DNA of 64,000 bases from Pseudomonas fluorescens (lineage in GTDB: Bacteria > Pseudomonadota > Gammaproteobacteria > Pseudomonadales > Pseudomonadaceae). Shown here piece by piece: positions 40,803-49,768 of this stretch. A program made the position numbers and the translations under genes. The first letter of the stretch is position 1. Each line of letters begins with the position of its first letter. The stretch lies in assembly GCF_902498185.1 (NCBI RefSeq), contig NZ_CABVIX010000003.1, positions 372,001-436,000 on the forward strand, read 5' to 3'. The notes below the pieces were generated by a model, which was given only the letters and a program-made list of their open reading frames with translations, was not told where the DNA came from and ran no database searches.

Positions 40803-41906
40803 ATGAAGACCTATCGCAAATTCGGCGCTCCGGCCTTGCTCACCCTGGCCCTGTTCGGCACTGCTGCCCAGGCTGCCCTGGTCCCCCCGCAGGGTTACTA
40901 CGCGGGGATCGAGAAGATCAAGACCGGTGAAAACAACTTCAAGTGCGAAGCAGTGCCCACGCCCTATACCCGTTCTCTGCAGTTCCGCAGCAAGTACGAG
41001 GGTTCGGACAAGGCCCGCGCAACGTTGAACACGGTCTCGGAAAAAGCCTTCCGCGACTCCACCGCCGACATCACCACGCTCGAGCGTGGCGTGGCCAAGA
41101 TGGTCGGCCAGTACATGCGCGATGGCCGTGCGCAACAGCTCGACTGCACCTTGTCGTGGCTGGGCAGCTGGGCGCGTGCCGATGCACTGATGTCGACCGA
41201 CTACAACCACACCGGCAAGTCGATGCGCAAATGGGCGCTGGGCAGCATGAGCTCGTCGTGGCTACGCCTGAAATTCTCCAACGCCCGGCCGCTGGCCGCG
41301 CACCAGGCCGAGGCCGAGGCCATCGAGCGCTGGTTCGCGCGCCTGGCCGAGCAGACCGTGCGCGACTGGAGCGACCTGCCGCTGGAGAAGATCAACAACC
41401 ACAGCTACTGGGCGGCCTGGTCGGTGATGGCCACCGCCGTGGCCACCGACCGCCGCGACCTGTTCGACTGGGCGGTGAAGGAATTCAAGGTTGGCGCCAA
41501 CCAGGTCGATGCGCAGGGTTTCTTGCCCAATGAGATCAAACGCAAGAAGCGTGCCCTTGCCTACCACAACTACGCCCTGCCGCCGCTGGCGATGATCGCA
41601 AGCTTTGCCAAGGCCAACGGCGTGGACCTGCGCAGCGAGAACAACAATGCGCTGCAGCGCCTGGGCCAGAAAGTGCTGCTCGGCTCGCGCGACTCCAGCG
41701 CTTTCAAGGCCAAGAGTGGCGAGCAGCAGAACATGCACGACCTCAAGATCCACAGCAAGTACGTGTGGCTGGAGCCGTGGTGCAGCTTGTACCCGTGCAA
41801 CAACGACACCCTGGAGCGCAAGCACCACATGCAGCCGTTCAACAGTTTCCGGCTGGGTGGTGACATGACCCGGGTCTACGACCCGCAGGCTGAAGACAAG
41901 AAATAA
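40803..41906 (+). CDS. algL: Periplasmic poly(beta-D-mannuronate) lyase AlgL
   Basis: The product is 367 residues with a signal peptide (about 1-25, cut near AQA). The active-site block [10 protein letters not shown] (His200) and [13 protein letters not shown] match family PL5. AlgL clears stray alginate from the periplasm by beta-elimination. The ATG at 40803, 7 bp after the algX stop, gives the signal peptide; the frame is open upstream to 40635 but overlaps algX. The gap after it is the longest in the operon and contains a hairpin. Confidence 0.96.
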   Translation: MKTYRKFGAPALLTLALFGTAAQAALVPPQGYYAGIEKIKTGENNFKCEAVPTPYTRSLQFRSKYEGSDKARATLNTVSEKAFRDSTADITTLERGVAKMVGQYMRDGRAQQLDCTLSWLGSWARADALMSTDYNHTGKSMRKWALGSMSSSWLRLKFSNARPLAAHQAEAEAIERWFARLAEQTVRDWSDLPLEKINNHSYWAAWSVMATAVATDRRDLFDWAVKEFKVGANQVDAQGFLPNEIKRKKRALAYHNYALPPLAMIASFAKANGVDLRSENNNALQRLGQKVLLGSRDSSAFKAKSGEQQNMHDLKIHSKYVWLEPWCSLYPCNNDTLERKHHMQPFNSFRLGGDMTRVYDPQAEDKK

Positions 41907-41939
41907 CGCTGCAACCCGCTCCCACAGGGGCCTAGGTGT

Positions 41940-41959
41940 CCCCCACGACTTTGTGGGGG
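41940..41959 (+). repeat. Intra-operon hairpin between algL and algI
   Basis: CCCCCAC and GTGGGGG form a 7-bp GC-rich stem with a 6-nt loop in the 102-bp algL-algI gap. The sequence just upstream (CCGCTCCCACAGG) resembles the tail of Pseudomonas REP elements. There is no T tract, so partial attenuation or mRNA stabilisation is more likely than full termination. Confidence 0.5.
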
Positions 41960-42008
41960 GTTTGGGGGGCTGCTGCCCCATACATGAACAACAATTAGGA
42001 GAACCGGG

Positions 42009-43466
42009 ATGGTCTTTTCATCGAATGTGTTCCTGTTCCTGTTCTTGCCGATATTCCTCGGCCTGTACTACCTGAGCGGGCAACGCTATCGCAACCTGCT
42101 GTTGCTGCTCGCCAGCTACGTCTTCTACGCCTGGTGGCGGATCGACTTCCTGGCGCTGTTCGCCGGGGTCACCCTGTGGAACTACTGGATCGGCCTGAAA
42201 GTGGGCGCCGCTGGCGTGCGCACCAAGCCGGCCCAGCGCTGGCTGCTGCTCGGCGTTGCCGTCGACCTGTGCATCCTGGGCTACTTCAAGTACGCCAACT
42301 TCGGCGTCGACAGCATCAACGAGATCATGACGTCGATGGGCCTGGAGCCCTTCATCCTGACCCACGTGCTGCTGCCGATCGGTATCTCGTTCTATGTCTT
42401 CGAATCGATCAGCTACATCATCGACGTGTACCGCGGTGATACCCCGGCCACGCGCAACCTGATCGACTTCGCAGCGTTCGTGGCGATTTTCCCGCACCTG
42501 ATCGCCGGTCCCGTGCTGCGTTTCAAGGACCTGGCCGACCAGTTCAACCATCGCACCCACACGCTGGACAAGTTTTCCGAAGGCTGCACGCGCTTCATGC
42601 AGGGCTTCATCAAGAAAGTGTTCATCGCCGACACCCTCGCCGTGGTGGCCGACCACTGCTTCGCCCTGCAGAACCCGACCACGGGCGACGCCTGGCTTGG
42701 CGCCCTGGCCTACACCGCGCAGCTGTACTTCGATTTCTCCGGCTACAGCGACATGGCCATTGGCCTGGGCCTGATGATGGGTTTCCGCTTCATGGAAAAC
42801 TTCAAGCAGCCCTACATCAGCCAGTCGATCACCGAATTCTGGCGGCGCTGGCACATCAGCCTGTCGACCTGGCTGCGCGATTACCTGTACATCACCCTGG
42901 GCGGTAATCGCAAAGGCACCTTCAACACCTACCGCAACCTGTTCCTGACCATGCTGCTGGGCGGTCTGTGGCATGGCGCCAACTTCACCTACATCATCTG
43001 GGGCGCCTGGCACGGCATGTGGCTGGCGATCGAGCGGGCGCTGGGCCTGGACACCAATCCGCAGCGCTTCAACCCGGTCAAGTGGGCCTTCACCTTCCTG
43101 CTGGTAGTGGTCGGCTGGGTGATCTTCCGCGCAGAGAACCTGCATGTGGCGGCGCGCATGTATGGCGCCATGTTCAGCTTCGGTGAATGGGAACTGTCGG
43201 AGCTCAACCGCGCCAACCTCACCGGCCTGCAGGTAGCCACCCTGGCCGTGGCCTACGCCACCCTCGCCTTCTTCGGCCTGCGCGACTTCTATCGCAATGC
43301 CAAGCCGACGCCGAAGGCCACCCCGGTGGCCGTGCATGCCGACGGCACGATGAGCATGGACTGGACCCGCGTGCTGAGCCGCACCCTGGTACTGGCGCTG
43401 TTCGCAGCATCGATCCTCAAGCTATCGGCGCAAAGCTACTCGCCGTTCCTGTACTTCCAGTTCTGA
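42009..43466 (+). CDS. algI: Membrane-bound O-acyltransferase AlgI
   Basis: This 485-residue polytopic MBOAT protein has the conserved histidine His322 in LLGGLWHGANFTY and the LPIGISFYVFESISYIIDVYRG block. It takes acetyl from a cytoplasmic donor and passes it across the inner membrane to AlgJ/AlgX. The ribosome binding site AGGAGA precedes ATG 42009. Confidence 0.97.
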   Translation: MVFSSNVFLFLFLPIFLGLYYLSGQRYRNLLLLLASYVFYAWWRIDFLALFAGVTLWNYWIGLKVGAAGVRTKPAQRWLLLGVAVDLCILGYFKYANFGVDSINEIMTSMGLEPFILTHVLLPIGISFYVFESISYIIDVYRGDTPATRNLIDFAAFVAIFPHLIAGPVLRFKDLADQFNHRTHTLDKFSEGCTRFMQGFIKKVFIADTLAVVADHCFALQNPTTGDAWLGALAYTAQLYFDFSGYSDMAIGLGLMMGFRFMENFKQPYISQSITEFWRRWHISLSTWLRDYLYITLGGNRKGTFNTYRNLFLTMLLGGLWHGANFTYIIWGAWHGMWLAIERALGLDTNPQRFNPVKWAFTFLLVVVGWVIFRAENLHVAARMYGAMFSFGEWELSELNRANLTGLQVATLAVAYATLAFFGLRDFYRNAKPTPKATPVAVHADGTMSMDWTRVLSRTLVLALFAASILKLSAQSYSPFLYFQF

Positions 43467-43476
43467 GGCCGATGAC

Positions 43477-44634
43477 ATGACCCGGACTTTACGCATCTTC
43501 TACTCGCTGCTGTTTCTTGGGCTGCTGCTGGCGCTGGGACTGTGGTCGCTGGGAGGCTTGAGCAGCTTCCAGCGCACCGCGCAGATGAGCGTGCTCGACG
43601 GCAAGCTGGCCAAGGCCGCCGAAACCCACTACGACGACGAGTTCCCCATCAAGCGCATCAGTACCAACCTGTGGGCGGCGCTGGACTTCAAGCTGTTCAA
43701 CGAAGGCCGCCCTGGCGTGGTGCTGGGACGCGATCAATGGCTGTTCTCGGACGAGGAATTCAAGCCGACCGCTGGCGCCGATCAGTTGATGGAAGACAAC
43801 TTCGCCCTGATCCGCGGCGTGCGCGACACCCTGCAACGCAATGGCGTGCAGCTGGTGCTGGCGATCGTTCCGGCGAAGGCGCGGCTGTACTCCGAGCATA
43901 TCGGCACCGAGGCACCCGCCAGCCTGCACAGCGACCTGTACAACCGTTTCCACGCCGATGCCCGACAGGCCGGTGTGTTCGCCCCGGACCTGCTGGCACC
44001 GATGCAAGCGGCCAAGGCCCGCGGCCAGGTGTTCCTGCGTACCGATACGCACTGGACGCCGATGGGCGCCGAGGTCGCTGCCCAGACCCTGGCCGAAGCG
44101 GTCACCCGCCAGAGCCTGCTCAGCGGCGAACCACAGGCGTTTGTCACCGAGACCGGCAACAGCGCGCCGTACAAGGGCGACCTGACCAACTTCCTGCCGC
44201 TCGACCCGCTGTTCAGCAATCTGCTGCCCGACCCGGACACTTTGCAGCAGCGCAGCACCCGCCCCGTCGAAGGCCCGGGCGACAGCGGCGATGCCCTGTT
44301 CGACGACGCCCAGATCCCGGTGGCGCTGGTGGGCACCAGCTACAGCGCCAACCCCCACTGGAACTTCCTCGGCGCCTTGCAGCAGGCACTGGGCAGCGAC
44401 GTGGTCAATTACGCCGAAGACGGCCATGGCCCGCTGCTGCCGATGCTCAAGTACCTGCAAAGCGATGCTTTCAAGACCAACGCCCCACAGGTGCTGGTCT
44501 GGGAGTTTCCTGAACGATATCTGCCAATGAAAAACGACCTCAGCGCGTTCGATCCGCAGTGGATCGCGCAGTTGAAAAACACCCGTAAATCCGAAGAAAA
44601 CCTGGCTCTGTCGTCCAATCGGACGGACCACTGA
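43477..44634 (+). CDS. algJ: Alginate O-acetyltransferase AlgJ
   Basis: The product is 385 residues with an uncleaved N-terminal membrane anchor (LLFLGLLLALGLWSLGGL). The SGNH-like catalytic residues are in LRTDTHWTPMGAE (Asp, His) and VGTSYSANP (Ser), parallel to AlgX. It lacks the carbohydrate-binding module of AlgX, and acts as an acetyl relay in the periplasm. It lies 10 bp after algI. Confidence 0.95.
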   Translation: MTRTLRIFYSLLFLGLLLALGLWSLGGLSSFQRTAQMSVLDGKLAKAAETHYDDEFPIKRISTNLWAALDFKLFNEGRPGVVLGRDQWLFSDEEFKPTAGADQLMEDNFALIRGVRDTLQRNGVQLVLAIVPAKARLYSEHIGTEAPASLHSDLYNRFHADARQAGVFAPDLLAPMQAAKARGQVFLRTDTHWTPMGAEVAAQTLAEAVTRQSLLSGEPQAFVTETGNSAPYKGDLTNFLPLDPLFSNLLPDPDTLQQRSTRPVEGPGDSGDALFDDAQIPVALVGTSYSANPHWNFLGALQQALGSDVVNYAEDGHGPLLPMLKYLQSDAFKTNAPQVLVWEFPERYLPMKNDLSAFDPQWIAQLKNTRKSEENLALSSNRTDH

Positions 44635-44648
44635 AGAGGAAAACGCAC

Positions 44649-45296
44649 ATGACCACCAAGACTTCCATCGCCAAAGCCCTGACCCTCGCCGCTAGCCTCA
44701 GCGTGCTGTCGCTGCAGGCATTCGCCGGCGCCGACGCTGCCTTGTACGGCCCTAGCGCGCCGAAGGGCTCGACCTTCGTGCGCCTGTACAACGCCACCAG
44801 CACCCCTGTGGCGGCCAATGTCGGCAACACGTCCATCAGCCAGGTCGGCGCCCAGGGCAGCAGCGATTTCAGCTTCATGCCCCAAGGCGACTACAGCGCC
44901 AAGGTCGGCAGCCAGACCGTCCCGGTCAAGCTTGCCGCCGACAAGTACTACACCCTGGTCAACAACGGCAGCGGCAACCCGCAACTGATCGAAGAACCGC
45001 CGTTCAAGAACAAGCAGAAGGCGCTGGTGCGAGTGCAGAACCTCACCGACAAGTCACTGACCCTCAAGACCGCCGATGGCAAGACCGAAGTGGTCAAGCC
45101 GGTGGCCGCCAAGGGCCGTGGCGAGCGCGAGATCAACCCGGTCAAGGTCAACATGGCCCTGTATGAAGGCGACAAGAAAGTCAGCGACCTCAAGCCGGTC
45201 GCCCTGGAGCGCGGCGAAGCAGCCGTGCTGTACGTAACCGGCAAAGGCAGCAGCCTGTCGCCGGTCTGGGTTACCCGCCCAGTGTCCACCAACTGA
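44649..45296 (+). CDS. algF: Alginate O-acetylation protein AlgF
   Basis: The product is 215 residues with a signal peptide (about 1-28, cut after AFA) and two beta-sandwich-like halves. It is required for acetylation but has no known catalytic residues; it is thought to be an adaptor between AlgJ and AlgX. Position 14 bp after algJ and the opening of the mature part GADAALYGPSAPKGS identify it. Confidence 0.94.
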   Translation: MTTKTSIAKALTLAASLSVLSLQAFAGADAALYGPSAPKGSTFVRLYNATSTPVAANVGNTSISQVGAQGSSDFSFMPQGDYSAKVGSQTVPVKLAADKYYTLVNNGSGNPQLIEEPPFKNKQKALVRVQNLTDKSLTLKTADGKTEVVKPVAAKGRGEREINPVKVNMALYEGDKKVSDLKPVALERGEAAVLYVTGKGSSLSPVWVTRPVSTN

Positions 45297-45330
45297 TCCC
45301 CTGCCCCTATCGAACCTTTGGAGAAACAAC

Positions 45331-46785
45331 ATGATCCCGGTAATTCTTTCTGGTGGTAGCGGTTCACGTCTGTGGCCTCTGTCGCGCAAGCAGTTCCCCA
45401 AGCAGTTCCTGGCCCTGACCGGCGAGCACACCCTGTTCCAGCAGACCCTGGAACGCCTGGTGTTCGAAGGCATGGATGCCCCGATCGTGGTCTGCAACAA
45501 GGACCACAAGTTCATCGTCAACGAGCAGTTGGCCAGCCTCAAGCTGGAGACCCAGGCCATCCTCATGGAACCCTTCGGGCGCAACACTGCCCCGGCGGTC
45601 GCCATCACCGCGATGAAGCTGGTCAACGAAGGCCGTGACGAGCTGATGCTGGTGCTGCCGGCCGACCACGTGATCGACGACCAGAAAGCCCTGCAACGCG
45701 CGCTGGCGCTGGCCACCGTGGCCGCCGAGCGTGGCGAGATGGTGCTGTTCGGCGTCCCGGCGACCAAGCCTGAAACCGGCTACGGCTACATCCGCTCCAG
45801 TCAGGACGCCCTGCTGCCCGAGGGTGTCGCCCGCGTTGCCCAGTTTGTCGAGAAGCCCGACGAAAAACGCGCCAACGAGTTTGTCCGCGCCGGAGGCTAC
45901 TTCTGGAACAGCGGCATGTTCCTGTTCCGTGCCAGCCGCTTCCTCGAAGAGCTGAAAAAGCACGACCCGGACATCTACGACACCTGCCTGCTGACCCTGG
46001 AGCGCAGCGAAGAAACCGGCGACAGCGTGGCCATCGACGAAGCTACCTTTGCCTGCTGCCCGGACAACTCCATCGACTACGCGGTGATGGAAAAGACCCA
46101 GCGTGCCTGCGTGGTGCCGCTGTCGGCCGGCTGGAGCGATGTGGGCTGCTGGTCGTCGCTGTGGGATGTGCATGAAAAAGACCACAACGGCAACGTCACC
46201 AAGGGCGACGTGGTGGTGCAGGACAGCCACAACTGCATGATCCATGGCAACGGCAAGCTGGTGTCGGTGATCGGTCTCGAGAACATCGTCGTGGTCGAGA
46301 CCAAGGACGCGATGATGATTGCCCACAAGGACAAGGTCCAGGGCGTCAAGCAGATGGTCAATACCCTCGACAAGCAAGGCCGCAGCGAGACCCAGAACCA
46401 CTGCGAGGTGTACCGCCCGTGGGGTTCCTATGACTCGGTGGACATGGGCGGCCGCTTCCAGGTCAAGCACATCACCGTCAAGCCTGGCGCCAGCCTGTCG
46501 CTGCAGATGCACCACCACCGCGCCGAGCACTGGATCGTGGTCTCCGGCACCGCCGAGGTGACCTGTGACGAGAACGTGTTCCTGCTGACCGAGAACCAGT
46601 CGACCTACATCCCCATCGCTTCGATCCACCGTCTGCGCAACCCGGGCAAGATCCCGCTGGAAATCATCGAAGTGCAGTCCGGCAGCTACCTGGGCGAGGA
46701 TGACATCGAGCGGTTCGAGGATGTGTATGGCCGCAGTTCCACGCCGATCGAGCGTGGGGTTTCGGTGAAGACCATCGCGCAATAG
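45331..46785 (+). CDS. algA: Phosphomannose isomerase / GDP-mannose pyrophosphorylase
   Basis: This 484-residue bifunctional enzyme carries the N-terminal nucleotidyltransferase (MIPVILSGGSGSRLWPLSR and FVEKPDEKRA) that makes GDP-mannose. The C-terminal cupin isomerase (LSLQMHHHRAEHWIVV) converts fructose 6-phosphate to mannose 6-phosphate. It supplies AlgD. It is the last gene of the operon, preceded by GGAG and followed by a long hairpin. Confidence 0.97.
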   Translation: MIPVILSGGSGSRLWPLSRKQFPKQFLALTGEHTLFQQTLERLVFEGMDAPIVVCNKDHKFIVNEQLASLKLETQAILMEPFGRNTAPAVAITAMKLVNEGRDELMLVLPADHVIDDQKALQRALALATVAAERGEMVLFGVPATKPETGYGYIRSSQDALLPEGVARVAQFVEKPDEKRANEFVRAGGYFWNSGMFLFRASRFLEELKKHDPDIYDTCLLTLERSEETGDSVAIDEATFACCPDNSIDYAVMEKTQRACVVPLSAGWSDVGCWSSLWDVHEKDHNGNVTKGDVVVQDSHNCMIHGNGKLVSVIGLENIVVVETKDAMMIAHKDKVQGVKQMVNTLDKQGRSETQNHCEVYRPWGSYDSVDMGGRFQVKHITVKPGASLSLQMHHHRAEHWIVVSGTAEVTCDENVFLLTENQSTYIPIASIHRLRNPGKIPLEIIEVQSGSYLGEDDIERFEDVYGRSSTPIERGVSVKTIAQ

Positions 46786-46798
46786 ACCGCAGCGCTCC

Positions 46799-46845
46799 AA
46801 TCGCAGCCAAGCCCGCTCCCCGAAGGAGCGGGCTTGGCTGCGATT
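46799..46845 (+). repeat. REP-like perfect hairpin terminating the alginate operon
   Basis: A perfect 21-bp inverted repeat (46799-46819 with 46825-46845) has a 5-nt loop CCGAA, 14 bp after the algA stop. The arms contain AGCCAAGCCCGCTCC, reminiscent of the palindromic core of P. putida REP sequences. There is no T tract; it probably ends or protects the 3' end of the operon mRNA. Confidence 0.7.
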
Positions 46846-46919
46846 GCCTCTGCGCATTTTGAGCCCGACCGCATTTCCCGCTACGATGACCTGACCCCGC
46901 GCCAACAAGGTCCGTGTCC

Positions 46920-47384
46920 ATGCTCATCGGTGCCCTGCTCATCCTCACCTGGCTGGTGCTGCTTCTGCGCTACCCGGCCAAGGCCCTGCCCATTTCCCTG
47001 TCCGCCGTGCTTGGTCTCGGTGCCGTGGCACTGTGGGTGGTCTGGCAGGACAATCGGGAGGCCACGCAACTGGCCCGCCTCGACCTGCGGCTGGCCTACG
47101 CCCCCGACCAGTGTCCCGCCGACCGCGCCCTGCAGGTGCGCATGAAGAACGCCAACGACGTGCCGCTGCAAGCACTGCGCTGGCGGGTTGCGGCGTATGC
47201 ACCGGGCGACACGGTCAACCTTGCCGAAAACACCTACGGCGCCCCTCGCTACCGCGGTCCCGGCGAATTGCAGCCGGACGCCGAATGGAGCGATTGCCTG
47301 CCCCTCCCGCCCCTGCGCTCGGGCTACCGCCCGCAGACGCTGGAGTTCCGCGCCGAGCACCTGCAAGGCAGCTTCGCCAACTGA
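46920..47384 (+). CDS. Small membrane-anchored protein of unknown function
   Basis: The product is 154 residues. Two closely spaced N-terminal transmembrane helices (about 2-18 and 25-42) precede a soluble, probably periplasmic domain of about 110 residues with beta-rich character and two Cys (DQCPADRA and WSDCLPLPP) that could form a disulfide. ATG 46920 is preferred to the in-frame GTG at 46914. I recognise no functional family; similar proteins occur next to algA in P. putida relatives from memory. The gene is 27 bp upstream of the SDR gene and could be cotranscribed with it. Confidence 0.7.
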   Translation: MLIGALLILTWLVLLLRYPAKALPISLSAVLGLGAVALWVVWQDNREATQLARLDLRLAYAPDQCPADRALQVRMKNANDVPLQALRWRVAAYAPGDTVNLAENTYGAPRYRGPGELQPDAEWSDCLPLPPLRSGYRPQTLEFRAEHLQGSFAN

Positions 47385-47410
47385 TCACTCCCCCATCGCG
47401 AGATTCCCGC

Positions 47411-48235
47411 ATGCCCACCGTTCTTATCACCGGTTGTTCCAGCGGCATCGGCCGCGCCCTGGCCGATGCCTTTCGCGATGCAGGCCATGAGGTCTGGGCC
47501 ACCGCACGCAAGGCAGCCGATGTCGAAATGCTCGCGGCGGCTGGCTTCAATGCCCGCTCGCTGGATGTGAACGACGCCGATGCGCTGCAGGTACTGGCCG
47601 AGGAGCTGGAAGACCGCCTCGGCGGGCTTGATATCCTTGTCAACAACGCCGGCTACGGCGCCATGGGGCCCTTGCTGGACGGCGGTGTCGACGCCATGCG
47701 CCAGCAATTCGAGACCAACGTCTTCGCCCTGGTCGGCGTGACCCGCGCGCTGTTCCCGCTGTTGCGGCGCTCGCGTGGGCTGGTGGTGAACATCGGCAGT
47801 GTGTCGGGGGTGCTGGTGACGCCCTTCGCCGGGGCCTACTGCGCGTCGAAGGCGGCGGTGCACGCGTTGAGCGATGCCTTGCGCCTGGAGCTGGCGCCGT
47901 TCTCGATCAGCGTGATGGAAGTGCAGCCGGGAGCGATCGCCTCGCAGTTCGCGAGCAACGCCCAGCGCCAGGCCGATGAGGTGCTGGCCGCAGACTCGCC
48001 GTGGTGGCCGTTGCGTGAACATGTCCAGGCGCGGGCTCGGGCCTCGCAGGATCGACCGACGCCGGCGGCGGTGTTTGCCCAGGGGGTGATCGCGGCGACG
48101 CGCAAGGTGCCTGTACCAGGGTTGGTGCGGCTGGGCAACGGCAGTACCGCGCTGCCCTTGCTGGCCCGGCTGCTGCCGCAGCGGGTGCTGGACAAGGTGT
48201 TGAAGAAGCGGTTCGGGTTGTTGCGCCCGCTTTAG
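47411..48235 (+). CDS. Short-chain dehydrogenase/reductase
   Basis: The product is 274 residues, a classical SDR: cofactor motif TGCSSGIGRALA, NNAGYG, catalytic Ser in NIGSVSG, and Tyr/Lys in YCASKAAVHAL. An Arg after the second strand (ATARKAADVE) suggests NADP(H). The substrate is not evident. A C-terminal extension (LLPQRVLDKVLKKRFGLL) resembles SDRs that associate with lipids or retinol-like substrates, a weak hint only. Confidence 0.87.
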   Translation: MPTVLITGCSSGIGRALADAFRDAGHEVWATARKAADVEMLAAAGFNARSLDVNDADALQVLAEELEDRLGGLDILVNNAGYGAMGPLLDGGVDAMRQQFETNVFALVGVTRALFPLLRRSRGLVVNIGSVSGVLVTPFAGAYCASKAAVHALSDALRLELAPFSISVMEVQPGAIASQFASNAQRQADEVLAADSPWWPLREHVQARARASQDRPTPAAVFAQGVIAATRKVPVPGLVRLGNGSTALPLLARLLPQRVLDKVLKKRFGLLRPL

Positions 48236-48256
48236 CCAAGGTGAGGTTTTCCCCGC

Positions 48257-48306
48257 GCCAGTACCGGCCCTTTCGCTGGCAAGCCAGCGAAGAGGCCGGA
48301 ACTGGC
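48257..48306. repeat. REP-like inverted repeat
   Basis: Two 24-nt arms (48257-48280 and 48283-48306) that differ at three positions flank a 2-nt centre. The core, CCGGCC...TTCGCTGGC...GCGAAGAGGCCGG, matches the well-known P. putida REP palindrome. It lies between the convergent SDR and OMF genes, a typical REP location. Confidence 0.75.
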
Positions 48307-48334
48307 GAAGCATCTATCCGACCCATCCTAGCCC

Positions 48335-49768
48335 TCAGGCCTCGAACGCCTGCCAGCCCCCACCGAGCGCCTTGTACAACCCGACCAGCGCCTGTGATAC
48401 CGCCGCCGAGCTGTCGATCCACTGTTCTTCGCTGGCCAGCAGCGCGCTCTGCACACTCAGCACGTTGAGAAAATCCACCGCGCCTTCGACGTACTGGGCC
48501 TGGGCGGTTTCAAGGGCGATGCGATTCTGGCGCACGGCCTCGGCCAGACGATCACGGCGCAACTGGCTGGCGTTGTACAGACGCAGCACGTCGTCGATCT
48601 CGTGCCAGGCATGCAGCACCACTTGCTGGTAATGCAACGCGGCTTCCTGCTGCTGGGCTTCGCGCAGCTCGAGCGTGCCTTTGAGTCGGCCGCCTTCGAA
48701 GATCGGCAGGCTCAGTTGCGGGCCGATACCGAACCGGCGTGAATCCCAACCGCCGAAATCACTCAGCTGCAACGCCTGGAAGCCGACACTGCCGGACAGG
48801 CGGATGCTGGGGTAGAAGTCGGCCTTGGCCACGCCGATGCTGGCCGTGGCGGCGTGCAGCCGGGCTTCGGCCTGGCGGATGTCCGGGCGACGCTCGGCCA
48901 GCTCCGACGGCACGCCAATGGCGAAGCGCTGCTGCGGCGCCGGCAGGTCACCGGGTTGCAGCAGCTCGGCCTGGAGTGTGCGTGGGGGTTGTGCGGCGAG
49001 CAGGCTCAGGGCGTTTATCAGGTCGGCCTGGCGTGCTTCGAGGGTGGGCAGACGCGCTTCGATCGACGCCACCTGGGCGCTGGCCTGGGCCACGTCCAGG
49101 CGAGTGGCGACACCTTCGGCCTGGCGCTGCTGCGAGAGCTTCAAACCGTGCCGGGCCACGCCCAGGTTGTCGTGGGTCACCTGCAAGGTGCGCTGTACCG
49201 CACGCAACTGGATGTAGTCGCCCGCCGTTTCCGACAGCAATGCCAGCAGCACCCCGCGACGGTCATTCTCAGCCACCTGCACCGAAGCGTCTGCCGCTTC
49301 GACCTGGCGCCGCACACGGCCCCAGAGGTCGAGCTCCCAGCTGGCGGTGAAGTCACCCTGCCAGAGATTGAAGGCCTGCTTGCCGCTATTGCCCGACGGG
49401 TCGCTCAGGCCCTGCGCGCTGTTGCGGGCGCGGTTGTAGCCGGCATCCAGACCCACTGACGGCGTCTCGTCGGCAGCGATGGTGCTGCGCAAGGCGCGGC
49501 TTTGCAGCAGCCGCGCGCTGGCGATGCGCAGGTCGAGGTTGCGCTCGGCAACCCGGTCGATCAGGGCGCTGAGACGGGCATCGTGGAAGTTCTCCCACCA
49601 GTGCATTTCCAGTGGCTCGGCGGCCGGCTGGCTGGGCGCGGCCTCGCCCTGCAGCGCGGCCCAGTCGCTGGGCGCCTGACTGTCGGGACGCTTGAAGTCC
49701 GGGCCGAGGGTGCAGCCTGCCATCGCCAGTGCAAGCAGCAAGGGGCTGAGGCGTAATGCAGGTTTCAT
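48335..49768 (-). CDS. Outer-membrane efflux lipoprotein, NodT/OprM family
   Basis: The product is 477 residues. The lipobox LAMAGC puts the lipidated Cys at 19, and the body has the duplicated OEP coiled-coil repeats of TolC-type channels (LRIASARLLQSRALRSTIAADE and QAEARLHAATASIGVAKADFYPS). It provides the outer-membrane exit for the EmrAB-type pump encoded just upstream; its start overlaps the adaptor stop by 4 bp. It is the last gene of the operon MFS-adaptor-OMF. Confidence 0.92.
   Translation of the reverse strand: MKPALRLSPLLLALAMAGCTLGPDFKRPDSQAPSDWAALQGEAAPSQPAAEPLEMHWWENFHDARLSALIDRVAERNLDLRIASARLLQSRALRSTIAADETPSVGLDAGYNRARNSAQGLSDPSGNSGKQAFNLWQGDFTASWELDLWGRVRRQVEAADASVQVAENDRRGVLLALLSETAGDYIQLRAVQRTLQVTHDNLGVARHGLKLSQQRQAEGVATRLDVAQASAQVASIEARLPTLEARQADLINALSLLAAQPPRTLQAELLQPGDLPAPQQRFAIGVPSELAERRPDIRQAEARLHAATASIGVAKADFYPSIRLSGSVGFQALQLSDFGGWDSRRFGIGPQLSLPIFEGGRLKGTLELREAQQQEAALHYQQVVLHAWHEIDDVLRLYNASQLRRDRLAEAVRQNRIALETAQAQYVEGAVDFLNVLSVQSALLASEEQWIDSSAAVSQALVGLYKALGGGWQAFEA

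Noticed and set aside
48257..48306. Treating the inverted repeat as an intrinsic terminator
   Set aside because: It has no T tract on either strand and its core matches the P. putida REP palindrome, so it is annotated as a repeat, though it may still limit read-through.
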